Positions 1-7,526 are shown, numbered from the stretch's first letter. The stretch is DNA of 13,980 nt from Chromatiales bacterium (GCA_030614035.1 JAUWKW010000009.1:1-13980), one strand, 5' to 3'. A program made the numbers and translations. Notes: generated from the letters alone by a model not told the origin.

Positions 1-344
1 CGCGCCAGATCCAGCCGTCGTTCTTCAGTTAGATCCGGCAAAGGAACCCGGATGACACTACCAGCAGTGACAGGATTAAGCCCCAGATCGGAATTCCGTA
101 TTGCTTTTTCTATGACCGGTACCATCTGCTGTTCCCAAGGAGTAACGGTCAACGTGCGAGAGTCTTCAACGGCTAGGTTTGCAACCTGGTTAAGGGGCAC
201 ATTGGACCCGTAGTATTCAGCGTTGATATGTTCTAGCAGGCCTGGGTGTGCACGACCAGTGCGAAGTTTCGTCAATGCCTTGGTGAACGCAAGCACACTC
301 TTGTCCATGCGACCGCTTGCATCTTTTTGTACATCCTCGATCAT
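1..344 (-). CDS. frr: Ribosome recycling factor, N-terminal part (cut by window edge)
   Basis: Ribosome recycling factor works with EF-G after termination to split the post-termination 70S complex so subunits can be reused. Reading the minus strand from 344 gives [20 protein letters not shown] and then a [13 protein letters not shown] stretch, the conserved N-terminal helix of domain I. The hinge and domain II follow, up to a [13 protein letters not shown] segment at the window edge. About 114 codons are visible of the roughly 185 usual for the family; the C-terminal helix lies to the left of position 1. The ATG at 344-342 follows a GAGGGG Shine-Dalgarno at a good distance. The gene is 31 bases downstream of the pyrH stop codon, the standard pyrH-frr arrangement, and is probably co-transcribed with it. 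Identification is by recalled family sequence and by context. Confidence 0.95.
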   Translation of the reverse strand, partial: MIEDVQKDASGRMDKSVLAFTKALTKLRTGRAHPGLLEHINAEYYGSNVPLNQVANLAVEDSRTLTVTPWEQQMVPVIEKAIRNSDLGLNPVTAGSVIRVPLPDLTEERRLDLA

Positions 345-375
345 GGCAAACCCCTCAGATGCGCGTACTCAAATC

Positions 376-1101
376 CTAGCCGTCGGACACCAACGTTCCT
401 ATTTCCTCGCCACTTACCAGGCGCACCAGATTGCCTTGGGGATGCAGACCAAGAACTCTGATGGGTAGGCTGTTGTCCCGACACATGACTATAGCCGTTG
501 TATCCATGACATTGAGCTTATCCCTGATAACCTGGTCGTACGACAGGTGCTCATAGCGCTGCGCGTTTGGGTCTGTTACCGGGTCGGCTGAGTAGACTCC
601 ATCAACTTTGGTTGATTTAACCAAGACATCGGCGCCAACCTCTATAGCGCGCAAACTAGCGGCCGTGTCAGTCGTAAAAAATGGGGTCCCCATGCCCGCT
701 GCGAAAATAGTAATTCGACCTTTCTCTAAGTGCCGAATAGCCCGACGGCGGATAAAATCCTCGCAGACGTCGTGGATTTGTAACGCAGACATGACGCGCG
801 CAACTACGCTTTCGCGTTCTAATGCGTCCTGAAGGGCGAGCGAATTAATAACTGTGGCCAGCATTCCCATGTGATCGCCGGTCGCCCGGTCCATCCCCGA
901 ACGCGCCAACCCGGTGCCACGAAATATGTTGCCGCCGCCGATAACAACACCGACTTGAACTCCTAACGCGGTTACATCGCGAAGTTCAGTCGCAATACTG
1001 GTCAGTATTTTGGGGTCTATGCCATAGTCTTCAGCGCCGAGAAGAGCTTCGCCGCTAAGTTTAAGAAGGATACGCCGGTACGGTATCTCAGTAGAGGTCA
1101 T
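376..1101 (-). CDS. pyrH: UMP kinase
   Basis: This cytoplasmic hexameric kinase makes UDP from UMP with ATP and is the bacterial amino-acid-kinase-fold type, unrelated to eukaryotic UMP/CMP kinases. The protein is 241 residues, the same length as E. coli PyrH. Visible motifs are KLSGEAL (14-20) in the phosphate-binding N-terminus, GGGNIFRG (55-62), GDHMGML (75-81) around the UMP-binding Asp77, the TTDTAA segment (143-148) and [10 protein letters not shown] (165-174). The ATG at 1101 gives the normal N-terminus [10 protein letters not shown]. An in-frame TTG at 1131 would add 10 residues but has no ribosome site, so I reject it. No strong Shine-Dalgarno precedes the ATG either (CGGGATTTGAC). 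The gene lies 131 bases after tsf and 31 before frr in the usual operon order. The enzyme is known to be inhibited by UTP and activated by GTP. Confidence 0.97.
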   Translation of the reverse strand: MTSTEIPYRRILLKLSGEALLGAEDYGIDPKILTSIATELRDVTALGVQVGVVIGGGNIFRGTGLARSGMDRATGDHMGMLATVINSLALQDALERESVVARVMSALQIHDVCEDFIRRRAIRHLEKGRITIFAAGMGTPFFTTDTAASLRAIEVGADVLVKSTKVDGVYSADPVTDPNAQRYEHLSYDQVIRDKLNVMDTTAIVMCRDNSLPIRVLGLHPQGNLVRLVSGEEIGTLVSDG

Positions 1102-1232
1102 GTCAAATCCCGGTAATTCCAGCTGACACAAAGAAGCAACCCCACCAGGACGCGGAGCAACTCACACACTAAATTTCGAGTACGAAAATCAACCTTATCG
1201 ATTCAACCGACATTCGTGGTTACTACACATTT

Positions 1233-2117
1233 CTAGCCGGTCGCATCAACCTGTGCCTTAACCTCTTCGGCAAAATTCTCCGCCTTTTTCTCAATGCCCT
1301 CACCCACTTCGAAGCGGGCAAACGAATTGATTGACGCCCCATGCTGTTTTAGAAGCTTCTCTACTGATATATCCGGGTCTTTCACAAATGGCTGACCTAG
1401 CAGTGTAATCTCGCTCAGATATTTTCGCATGCGGCCTTCGACCATTTTGGCCACTATCTCCGGCGGCTTCCCCTCTTGTCCTGCCTGCTCGGTAAGGAAT
1501 GTGCGCTCGCGCTCAAGCTGCTCCTTCGGCACGTCTTTCTCTGCGATACAAGCAGGAGCGCTGGCTGCAATATGCATCGCCAAATCCTTGCGCAAGTCAG
1601 CATCACCGCTTGTCACATCCACAATGACCCCAATTTTGGAGCCTTGATGCAGGTAATAGCCAATTTCGCCCTTTGCCGCGATTTGCCTAAATTGCCTCAC
1701 ACCGATGTTCTCGCCAAGTTTGGCTACTAGGTCAATGCGCGCTTGATCCAAAGTGCCGCCGCTTTTTGTTTCTGCTGCCAGGAGTTTATCAACGCCGGAT
1801 TCATCTGTTCTCAACTCGAATACAGCTTCGGCGGAGGCGTTAGCAAAATCGATAAAGTTTTTATCGCGCGCGACGAAATCGGTCTCGCTATTCACTTCAA
1901 CGAGGACCGCCTTATCCTCATTCTGAGCGAATGCAATTCGACCTTCGGCAGCGATTCGAGCAGACTTTTTATCAGCACTCGACTGGCCCCGCTTGCGCAG
2001 CAAATCCTGTGCCGCCGAAATGTCGCCCTCGGCTTCCACCAGAGCACTTTTGCATTCCATCATGCCGGCGCCGCTCAGATCCCTAAGCTCTTTTACTAGG
2101 CTCGCCGAAATCGTCAT
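1233..2117 (-). CDS. tsf: Elongation factor Ts
   Basis: EF-Ts is the nucleotide exchange factor that releases GDP from EF-Tu during elongation. The protein is 294 residues against about 283 in E. coli. The N-terminal UBA-like domain is present (LVKELRDLSGAGMMECKSAL, residues 7-26). The conserved TDFVARD motif lies at 79-85, with Asp80 and Phe81, which in E. coli reach into EF-Tu to displace the Mg ion. The core and coiled-coil regions follow, and the end is Ala/Glu/Lys-rich. I chose the ATG at 2117 because AGGACCAGG lies just upstream and the N-terminus matches the family. The 15 extra in-frame residues further upstream do not look like EF-Ts. The gene follows rpsB after a 103-base spacer, the standard order, and is probably part of the same transcript. 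Confidence 0.97.
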   Translation of the reverse strand: MTISASLVKELRDLSGAGMMECKSALVEAEGDISAAQDLLRKRGQSSADKKSARIAAEGRIAFAQNEDKAVLVEVNSETDFVARDKNFIDFANASAEAVFELRTDESGVDKLLAAETKSGGTLDQARIDLVAKLGENIGVRQFRQIAAKGEIGYYLHQGSKIGVIVDVTSGDADLRKDLAMHIAASAPACIAEKDVPKEQLERERTFLTEQAGQEGKPPEIVAKMVEGRMRKYLSEITLLGQPFVKDPDISVEKLLKQHGASINSFARFEVGEGIEKKAENFAEEVKAQVDATG

Positions 2118-2178
2118 GTTCCTGGTCCTGAATGTATGGTGTAACGACACTGCACTTCGCATGTCAGTGCCCAGATTT

Positions 2179-2202
2179 GACTCCGATACGATACCGGAGA
2201 TC
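2179..2202 (-). other. Small inverted repeat in the rpsB-tsf spacer
   Basis: The spacer between rpsB and tsf holds an inverted repeat: CTCCG at 2181-2185 pairs with CGGAG at 2195-2199. Two more pairs are possible if one base is bulged. In the transcript this gives a short hairpin soon after the rpsB stop codon. It has no U-run, so it is not a convincing Rho-independent terminator. It could act as a partial attenuator or as a 3' stabilising stem for the rpsB message. In E. coli rpsB is expressed more than tsf from the shared operon, which would suit such an element, but this role is inference. Confidence 0.35.
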
Positions 2203-2220
2203 GGGCCCGCCGGCGCCTAT

Positions 2221-3513
2221 CTACTTGCCAGTCGTTTTCTTCTTGGTGGTTTTCTTGGTTGCCTTTTTCGCCGCAGTTTTCTTAGTGCTTGCCTTGGTTC
2301 CGGATGCTTTCTTCTTCGCGGTCTTCTTTGCGGCTGTTTTCTTCGCCGCCGACGCTTTTTTGCTGGTGGCCGCCTTTTTCTTGGTCACCTTCTTCTTGGT
2401 GGGCTCTGCAGCGACCGGCTCTGGAGCAGCGTCCTGCGCCTGTATTTCAGCTTGTGGCTGAGCCACCGGTTCAGTTGGCTCTGGAGCAGCGTCCTGCGCC
2501 TGTGTTTCAGCTTGTGGCTGAGCCACCGGTTCAGTCAGCGCTGGTGCTTCATCGACCGTCGCGGGTGCCTGCTCCTCCACTTCCGTCGCTGCGGCCGATA
2601 CCTGTTTAGACTCACTTGCGGCTTCTTCACCAACCGATGGACCTTCAGCATCCCCAGGCGGCGCCGAAACTGGTGCCGCAGGTGCATCCTGCGCTGCAAT
2701 GGCGGCTCTGGACCGCTGGCCGCGTGCCCGTTTGACCGTGGCGGTGCGCTTTCGGGCTGTAGCCCGAGTGGCCGGGCGACCCTGGGCATCAAGCTCCACG
2801 AATTCATCGTCACCGACCGGGACCGTGGGCAGTGAGTCCTTGCCCTCCAGCACCGCCTCGCATATTCCCGCCGCATACAACTGGGCCGCCCGCATGGCGT
2901 CGTCGTTTCCAGGAATCAGATAGTCGACCTCGTCCGGGGAGCAATTTGTATCCACAACAGCAACTACCGGGATACCCAGCTTGCGCGCTTCATGCACCGC
3001 TATTTTTTCGTGATCTACATCTATAACAAATACGGCGTCGGGCAGTGACGGCATTTCCTTAATACCACCCAGGCTGCGCTCCAGCTTAGCCTGCTCTCGT
3101 TTGAGGCCGAGCACCTCTTTCTTGATCAGTTGCTCAAAAATACCGTCCGCCTCCATCTGCTCAAGCTCTTCGAGTCTTTTGATGGACTGCTTGATCGTCT
3201 TGAAATTGGTTAGCATGCCGCCGAGCCAGCGATGGCTGACATAGGGCATTCCGCAGCGGTCGGCTTCGCTTTGAATCGCCTCTCGCGCCGCACGCTTGGT
3301 GCCGACAAACAACACCTTGCCACCGTCGGCAACCACGGACTTAATAAATGCACAAGCCTTCTCGTACAGAGGAACTGTACGTTCGAGGTTGATGATATGG
3401 ATTTTGTTGCGCTGCCCGAAAATGAAAGGCGCCATTTTGGGGTTCCAGTACCGGGTCTGGTGCCCAAAATGAACTCCAGCTTCCAGCATCTGGCGCATCG
3501 AGAACTGAGACAT
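2221..3513 (-). CDS. rpsB: 30S ribosomal protein S2 with long H1-like C-terminal tail
   Basis: S2 sits on the solvent side of the 30S subunit between head and body and is needed for docking S1. The core is typical: [20 protein letters not shown] at 1-20, then RYWNPKM, the [12 protein letters not shown] segment (93-104), a coiled-coil region (about 105-150), [10 protein letters not shown] (157-166) and VVDTNCSPD (187-194). The core ends near residue 244, where E. coli S2 (241 aa) stops. This protein continues to 430. Residues 246-270 carry 10 Arg/Lys. Residues 271-371 are Ala/Pro/Gln-rich, with 20 acidic residues and one Lys, and include a 20-residue tandem repeat (327-346, 347-366). Residues 372-430 contain 26 Lys among Ala and Thr, like histone H1 tails. 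The ATG at 3513 follows GAAGGAG at ideal spacing. The tail is in frame without a stop, so I read it as part of S2; its function is unknown. Confidence 0.96.
   Translation of the reverse strand: MSQFSMRQMLEAGVHFGHQTRYWNPKMAPFIFGQRNKIHIINLERTVPLYEKACAFIKSVVADGGKVLFVGTKRAAREAIQSEADRCGMPYVSHRWLGGMLTNFKTIKQSIKRLEELEQMEADGIFEQLIKKEVLGLKREQAKLERSLGGIKEMPSLPDAVFVIDVDHEKIAVHEARKLGIPVVAVVDTNCSPDEVDYLIPGNDDAMRAAQLYAAGICEAVLEGKDSLPTVPVGDDEFVELDAQGRPATRATARKRTATVKRARGQRSRAAIAAQDAPAAPVSAPPGDAEGPSVGEEAASESKQVSAAATEVEEQAPATVDEAPALTEPVAQPQAETQAQDAAPEPTEPVAQPQAEIQAQDAAPEPVAAEPTKKKVTKKKAATSKKASAAKKTAAKKTAKKKASGTKASTKKTAAKKATKKTTKKKTTGK
2224..2398. repeat. Low-complexity Lys/Ala/Thr-coding tract (end of rpsB)
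   Basis: On the plus strand this tract is a run of TTCTT, TTTTT, GGC and GCC blocks. On the coding strand it is dominated by AAG/AAA Lys codons with Ala and Thr codons. It encodes the last 58 or so residues of S2, with irregular KKTAAKK, KKATKK and KKKAS units. The units are imperfect and vary in spacing, unlike the clean 60-bp repeat upstream, so this tract is probably older or has diverged under selection for charge only. Confidence 0.8.
2416..2535. repeat. 60-bp tandem duplication inside the rpsB tail
   Basis: Two adjacent 60-base units (2416-2475 and 2476-2535) are identical except at two places: 2416 C against 2476 T, and 2444 A against 2504 G. The length is a multiple of three, so the frame is kept. 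Each unit encodes [10 protein letters not shown](T/I)QAQDAAPEP in S2, residues 327-346 and 347-366. The first difference is silent (Pro) and the second changes Thr to Ile. Such near identity in a low-complexity region points to a recent duplication by slippage or unequal recombination. Confidence 0.97.
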
Positions 3514-3696
3514 TGTTAACTCCTTCGGGTTCGTCCTCCATATGCCCCATACGGCAACCTGGTTGACCATCAAAGCCCAGTGGTCGCAGGCGGTGCATTA
3601 CCGCAGCGTGACCATTCGGGCGTTACGAAAGTCGAACAGGCACCCGGCCGCATGTGCCGGCACATGTGTGGATTTCATTGCTTAAAATGCGCGCGC
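3514..3696 (-). promoter_or_regulatory. rpsB mRNA leader with candidate structured elements
   Basis: If the promoter at 3697-3725 is used, rpsB has a 5' leader of roughly 175-180 nt, far longer than a ribosome site needs. It holds a nested hairpin at 3581-3614: TGGTC/GACCA outside, an internal loop, then GCGGT-AATGC-ACCGC inside. It also holds a fold-back from the 16-bp palindrome at 3651-3666 and a near-palindromic GGCAACCTGGTTGACC at 3553-3568. In gammaproteobacteria the rpsB leader is known to mediate autorepression by S2. The position and structure here fit that, but I cannot align it to the known leader family by eye. The Shine-Dalgarno GAAGGAG lies near 3519-3525. Confidence 0.5.
3651..3666. 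promoter_or_regulatory. 16-bp perfect palindrome CATGTGCCGGCACATG
   Basis: The sequence CATGTGCCGGCACATG equals its own reverse complement. It lies about 30 bp downstream of the candidate rpsB -10 box and just upstream of the candidate map -35 box. On DNA it could bind a dimeric regulator. In the rpsB leader RNA it could form a 6-bp stem with a CCGG loop. The symmetry is directly visible; the function is unknown. Confidence 0.5.
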
Positions 3697-3706
3697 TTTA
3701 TACCAT
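3678..3706 (+). promoter_or_regulatory. Candidate sigma70 promoter for map-glnD
   Basis: On the plus strand TTGCTT (3678-3683) and TACCAT (3701-3706) are 17 bases apart. The -10 match is moderate (4 of 6). The element overlaps the -10 box of the opposing rpsB promoter candidate, so only one polymerase could occupy the site at a time. It would give map a leader of about 185 nt. I see no better plus-strand promoter before map. Confidence 0.4.
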
Positions 3707-3725
3707 ACTGACGGATCAGCAACAA
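3697..3725 (-). promoter_or_regulatory. Candidate sigma70 promoter for rpsB operon
   Basis: On the minus strand TTGTTG (3725-3720) and TATAAA (3702-3697) are separated by exactly 17 bases. The -10 box matches the consensus at 5 of 6 positions and the -35 at 3 of 6 including the TTG. Downstream of the -10 the DNA is a GCGCGCGC run, a GC-rich discriminator of the kind seen at stringently controlled ribosomal promoters. That last point is inference. Confidence 0.55.
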
Positions 3726-3897
3726 CGCACCAGGGGCGCCGCGAGTGCGACGGGAACACGGCCCCACGCCCCAGCCCCCGGGTGTAGGCGGCCAGAACCC
3801 TATGAAATTCAGTAACCGAAGGCCTCCCCTGAATCGCGGGGGCCGGGTTGCCTCGAAGCGACTATCCGCGCGACAGGAAAGTACCCAGCCCGCACCG

Positions 3898-4662
3898 ATG
3901 AATATTAATCTGAAGAATGCCGAGGAACAGCAGAAAATGCGTGTTGCAGGACGCTTCACCGCTGATGTGCTGGATATGATCGGTGATTACGTAAAACCTG
4001 GCTTGACGACACAAGAACTTGACGGAATTTGCTCCGACTATATTGTCAATCATCAACAGGCAATACCGGCTCCGCTGAACTACAAGGGGTTTCCCAAGTC
4101 GATCTGCACATCCGTCAACCACGTGGTGTGCCACGGCATTCCGAGTGAAAAAACTTTGCGCTCGGGAGACATCGTCAATATCGACGTGACAGTTATAAAA
4201 GATGAGTTCCACGGCGACAGCAGTCGAATGTTCATGGTCGGGAAGCCGTCAGTTCAGGGGAAACGCGTTTCAGAGGTTGCGTATGAGGCGATGTGGCTTG
4301 GAATCCGCCAGGTCCGGCCAGGTAGCCGACTCGGTGATATCGGCCATGCGATCCAAACCTTTGTGGAATCCAATCGCTGTTCAGTAGTACGCGAGTATTG
4401 TGGCCACGGCATAGGCCGCGTATTTCATGACGAACCGCAGATCCTGCACTATGGGGTAGCAGGAACCGGACTGGAACTAAAAGAAGGTATGACATTCACG
4501 ATTGAGCCCATGGTGAATGTCGGCAAGCGCGACGTCCGACTGCTTCCGGATGGTTGGACGGTCGTAACGAAGGATCATTCCTTGTCGGCCCAATGGGAGC
4601 ATACGGTGTTAGTTACTGCCGAAAGTTTCGAGGTTTTGACACTCGGAGCACAGGACCGGTAA
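3898..4662 (+). CDS. map: Methionine aminopeptidase, type I
   Basis: The enzyme removes the initiator Met from nascent proteins when the second residue is small; it is a cytoplasmic two-metal hydrolase. From the ATG at 3898 the protein has 254 residues (E. coli 264) and starts MNINLKNAEEQQKMRVAGRF, closely like the E. coli N-terminus. All five metal ligands are in place: Asp96, Asp107, His170, Glu203 and Glu234. The catalytic His79 is also present (VCHGIPS). The start is not certain: no good Shine-Dalgarno precedes 3898, and the frame stays open upstream to an ATG at 3802 and a GTG at 3745 that has AGGGG 8 bases before it. Either would add a Pro/Arg-rich extension. Divergent from rpsB and followed by glnD with a TAATG overlap, a conserved gammaproteobacterial order. 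Confidence 0.95.
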   Translation: MNINLKNAEEQQKMRVAGRFTADVLDMIGDYVKPGLTTQELDGICSDYIVNHQQAIPAPLNYKGFPKSICTSVNHVVCHGIPSEKTLRSGDIVNIDVTVIKDEFHGDSSRMFMVGKPSVQGKRVSEVAYEAMWLGIRQVRPGSRLGDIGHAIQTFVESNRCSVVREYCGHGIGRVFHDEPQILHYGVAGTGLELKEGMTFTIEPMVNVGKRDVRLLPDGWTVVTKDHSLSAQWEHTVLVTAESFEVLTLGAQDR

Positions 4663-7397
4663 TGCGGGCACCTGCCAGCAGCGTCGCTCGGCCCGAACCC
4701 AATCCGTTTGAGTCTGCTGAAGCAGCAGCCCTGGCCCGGCAAACACTGAATGTTGGCGGGCTTGGCATCGATTGGGATCGTATCGATGCCACACTTGCCG
4801 ACCCGGCTGCCCGTCTGGACGATTATCGATCCCTGTTGCGATCGGCAAATGCGGCCCTGGGACAGCTGTTCCTTGCCAATACCCCGATCGAACAGCTGGT
4901 TCGAGACCGCGCCGCTGTAGTCGATCGTGTGATCCAATCGGCCTGGAACCGCTACGCTGCTCAGCTGCAAAAGCGCGTATCGCTGGTTGCCGTCGGCGGA
5001 TACGGGCGCCACGAACTCCACCCTTCATCCGACGTGGATTTGCTTTTCATCCTGCCGGACCGCAAGCCGCGCCAGTACGGTCAGTCGATCGCCACTTTTC
5101 TGGCGTTTCTATGGGATATCGGGCTCGAAGTGGGACACAGCGCCAGAACCGTCGCTGAATGCCGCGAGGAGAGCAAACGCGACATGACCATCGCAACGTC
5201 GGTGATGGAGTCTCGGCTACTGGCAGGACCGGAAGAACTGTTTGAGCGGATGCAAGATGCGGTGGGGCCCAGCAAAATCTGGCCTGCCAGAACATTCTTT
5301 GAAGCCAAGTTAAAAGAGCAACGCGTCCGGCACCATAGCTACGATGACACCGCTTACAACCTGGAGCCAAACATTAAGGGCAGTCCGGGAGGGTTACGCG
5401 ATATTCAGGTCATCATCTGGGTCGCCACGCGATATTTCGGTACGGGCAAGCTTGAGGACCTGGTTGAGCATGAATTCCTGACCCCGGCACAACTAGCCAT
5501 TTTGCGCGACGGGCGTGAATTCCTGTGGCGTATTCGCTTTGCATTGCACCTCATCACCGGCCGCCGGGAGGATCGGCTGCTATTTGACCATCAGGCAAAA
5601 ATCGCCAGTTTATTTGGCTACGAAGATGCCTCTTATACCCTGGCGGTTGAACAATTCATGCAGCGATATTACCGGACGGTAATGGAACTCAGCCGCGTCA
5701 ACGAAATGCTGCTGCAACTATTCCAGGAAGCCATCCTGATGAATCCGGATGCGCCGCCAGAACCGCTTACTGATGATTTCCAGGTAAGAAACGGGTTTCT
5801 CCAGGTCACGAGTGACGACGTATTTCAATCGAATCCTTCGGCTTTGCTCGAAATCTTCTTACTCCTGCAACAACATCCTGAGCTGAACGGTGTCAGTGCT
5901 TACACGATTGCACTGATCAGGCGAAACCTGCACCGAATAGACGACGAATTCCGGCAGAGCCCGAAGAATCACCGTCTGTTTTTACAAATACTACATGCGC
6001 CAGAAGGTGTCACGCACGAACTCCGGCGTATGAATCTCTACGGGGTACTAGGCCAGTACATACCAAACTTTGGCCGCATCGTCGGGCGTATGCAATATGA
6101 CCTGTTTCATGCATACACCGTCGATGAACATACGCTCTTCGTCGTAAGTAACCTACGTCGCTTTGCGCTGAAACGATTTGATCATGAGTTTCCACTTTGC
6201 AGCGAAATAATGAAGGGCTTGCCAGTACCCGAGATCGCATATCTGGCTGGCCTTTTCCATGACATTGCCAAGGGTCGAGGCGGCGATCATTCAGAATTGG
6301 GAGCGGTTGACGCCGAAGCGTACTGCCTCGAACATGGCATGAGTCGGTACGAGGCGCGGCTAGTCGCCTGGCTCGTTCGACACCATCTGGCACTGTCACT
6401 GACGGCCCAAAAAAAGGACGTTAACGATCAGGCCGTTATCCGGGATTTTGCAACATTGGTCGGCGATGAGACACATCTCGACTACCTATACCTGTTGACC
6501 GTGGCTGATGTCCGAGCGACCAGTCCGAAGCTCTGGAATTCCTGGAAAGCACAGTTGTTTGAAGAACTGTATGAATTGACTAAACGAGCATTGCGTACAG
6601 GACTAGGGATTCGTATCGACAAAGAAGAGTTGCTGCTGGAGAAAAAACAAGCTGCAAGACAGCTGCTGGTATCCAGCGACGTCAGTGACGCCGAGATCGA
6701 CCGAATCTGGGCGAATTTCGGCGAAGAATATTTCCTCCGCTGCCGCTCTGAAGAAATTTCCTGGCATACGCGCCTTCTGGTCGACTTTGAGCCCGATCGT
6801 CGACCGTTTCTCGTAGATGTACAGAACGATGAATCCTCGGCAGGTACGACGATATTTTTGTACACGCCACAGGTTGACTTTACATTTGCAAGCGCGACCG
6901 CGGTGCTCGATGAATTTGGCCTTACCATCGTGGACGCGCGGATCATTCCACTTGAGAATGATTACAGCGTTTCCGTGTATGTGGTCCTCGAACAGAATGG
7001 GCAAAGAATTCTTGATCCTGCCCGGTGCAAACAACTCCAACAGCGGCTTCGCCGTGCTGTGGACCAAAGCGATGGTCTGGACCCTCGCGTAACCCGGCGT
7101 GCGCCGCGTCAGGTCCGCTTGTTCTCGACTTCGACGATGGTCTCGTATTTGGAAGATGAGAAAAACAGCCGAACCGTTATCGAACTGGTAACCGGTGACC
7201 GACCGGGACTACTGAGCGAGGTCGGCAAAGTCCTGAGAGAAAATCACGTCTACATTCTGAATGCGAAGATTCTAACCGTGGGTGAACGCGCCGAGGATGT
7301 TTTCTTTGTCACCGATGAGCAGGATCGCCCGCTTACTGAAGCGGCCTGCGAAACCCTGAAGCAGTCGCTGATCACGGCACTCGAGGACTCTGCCTAG
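4662..7397 (+). CDS. glnD: [Protein-PII] uridylyltransferase / uridylyl-removing enzyme
   Basis: GlnD senses glutamine and adds UMP to, or removes it from, the PII protein (GlnB/GlnK), thereby steering glutamine synthetase and NtrBC. The protein is 911 residues (E. coli 890). Domains in order: nucleotidyltransferase with GGYGRHEL (112-119) and the Mg-binding Asp124 and Asp126 in SSDVDLLF; a helical GlnD linker with SPGGLRDIQ (241-249); an HD phosphohydrolase domain with LFHDIAKGRGGDHSELG (531-547, His533-Asp534) and RHH at 573-575; and two C-terminal ACT domains (about 727-800 and 838-908, the second with TGDRPGLLSEVG). All catalytic motifs look intact, so both activities are expected. The ATG overlaps the map stop in TAATG, implying translational coupling, and AGGA lies 8 bases upstream. 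A further upstream start at 4554 would run inside map and is not credible. Confidence 0.97.
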   Translation: MRAPASSVARPEPNPFESAEAAALARQTLNVGGLGIDWDRIDATLADPAARLDDYRSLLRSANAALGQLFLANTPIEQLVRDRAAVVDRVIQSAWNRYAAQLQKRVSLVAVGGYGRHELHPSSDVDLLFILPDRKPRQYGQSIATFLAFLWDIGLEVGHSARTVAECREESKRDMTIATSVMESRLLAGPEELFERMQDAVGPSKIWPARTFFEAKLKEQRVRHHSYDDTAYNLEPNIKGSPGGLRDIQVIIWVATRYFGTGKLEDLVEHEFLTPAQLAILRDGREFLWRIRFALHLITGRREDRLLFDHQAKIASLFGYEDASYTLAVEQFMQRYYRTVMELSRVNEMLLQLFQEAILMNPDAPPEPLTDDFQVRNGFLQVTSDDVFQSNPSALLEIFLLLQQHPELNGVSAYTIALIRRNLHRIDDEFRQSPKNHRLFLQILHAPEGVTHELRRMNLYGVLGQYIPNFGRIVGRMQYDLFHAYTVDEHTLFVVSNLRRFALKRFDHEFPLCSEIMKGLPVPEIAYLAGLFHDIAKGRGGDHSELGAVDAEAYCLEHGMSRYEARLVAWLVRHHLALSLTAQKKDVNDQAVIRDFATLVGDETHLDYLYLLTVADVRATSPKLWNSWKAQLFEELYELTKRALRTGLGIRIDKEELLLEKKQAARQLLVSSDVSDAEIDRIWANFGEEYFLRCRSEEISWHTRLLVDFEPDRRPFLVDVQNDESSAGTTIFLYTPQVDFTFASATAVLDEFGLTIVDARIIPLENDYSVSVYVVLEQNGQRILDPARCKQLQQRLRRAVDQSDGLDPRVTRRAPRQVRLFSTSTMVSYLEDEKNSRTVIELVTGDRPGLLSEVGKVLRENHVYILNAKILTVGERAEDVFFVTDEQDRPLTEAACETLKQSLITALEDSA

Positions 7398-7445
7398 CGA
7401 CGATCCGCCCTTGGATTCCCGGCGACCTTGTATTCCCCGTGCAAC

Positions 7446-7474
7446 TTGTTGGCACGCCCGTATGCGTATATCGT
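7446..7474 (+). promoter_or_regulatory. Weak candidate promoter before dapD
   Basis: The 129-base gap between glnD and dapD holds TTGTTG (7446-7451) and TATCGT (7469-7474) with a 17-base spacer, matching the sigma70 consensus at 3 and 4 positions. It would place a start site near 7481, about 45 bases before dapD. The same gap has no clear terminator for glnD, so read-through is also possible. Confidence 0.3.
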
Positions 7475-7526
7475 TAGGCCGGGCTGAAAAGCGCTGGAGG
7501 CGCGGCATCGGCTGAGTGATTGCGAC

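Noticed and set aside
1102..1131. TTG start for pyrH adding 10 residues
   Set aside because: It has no ribosome site upstream, and the 241-residue form equals the E. coli length.
2118..2162. Upstream in-frame start for tsf adding 15 residues
   Set aside because: The extra residues do not resemble EF-Ts, and AGGACCAGG lies right before the ATG at 2117.
2221..2398. Separate H1-like protein gene encoded by the Lys-rich end
   Set aside because: There is no start codon with a ribosome site and no stop between it and the S2 core. It is one continuous frame with rpsB.
1993..2835. 280-residue open frame on the plus strand, Leu/Phe/Arg/Cys-rich
   Set aside because: It is antisense to the start of tsf and the low-complexity tail of rpsB. 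Its composition simply mirrors the Lys/Ala and Pro/Ala codons of the real gene.
3514..3573. Upstream in-frame start for rpsB adding 20 residues
   Set aside because: The ATG at 3513 has an excellent GAAGGAG site and gives the normal S2 N-terminus. The extra residues overlap the leader and ribosome site.
4554..4661. Upstream in-frame start for glnD adding 36 residues
   Set aside because: It would lie wholly within the map coding end. The ATG at 4662 has AGGA upstream and the usual TAATG junction.
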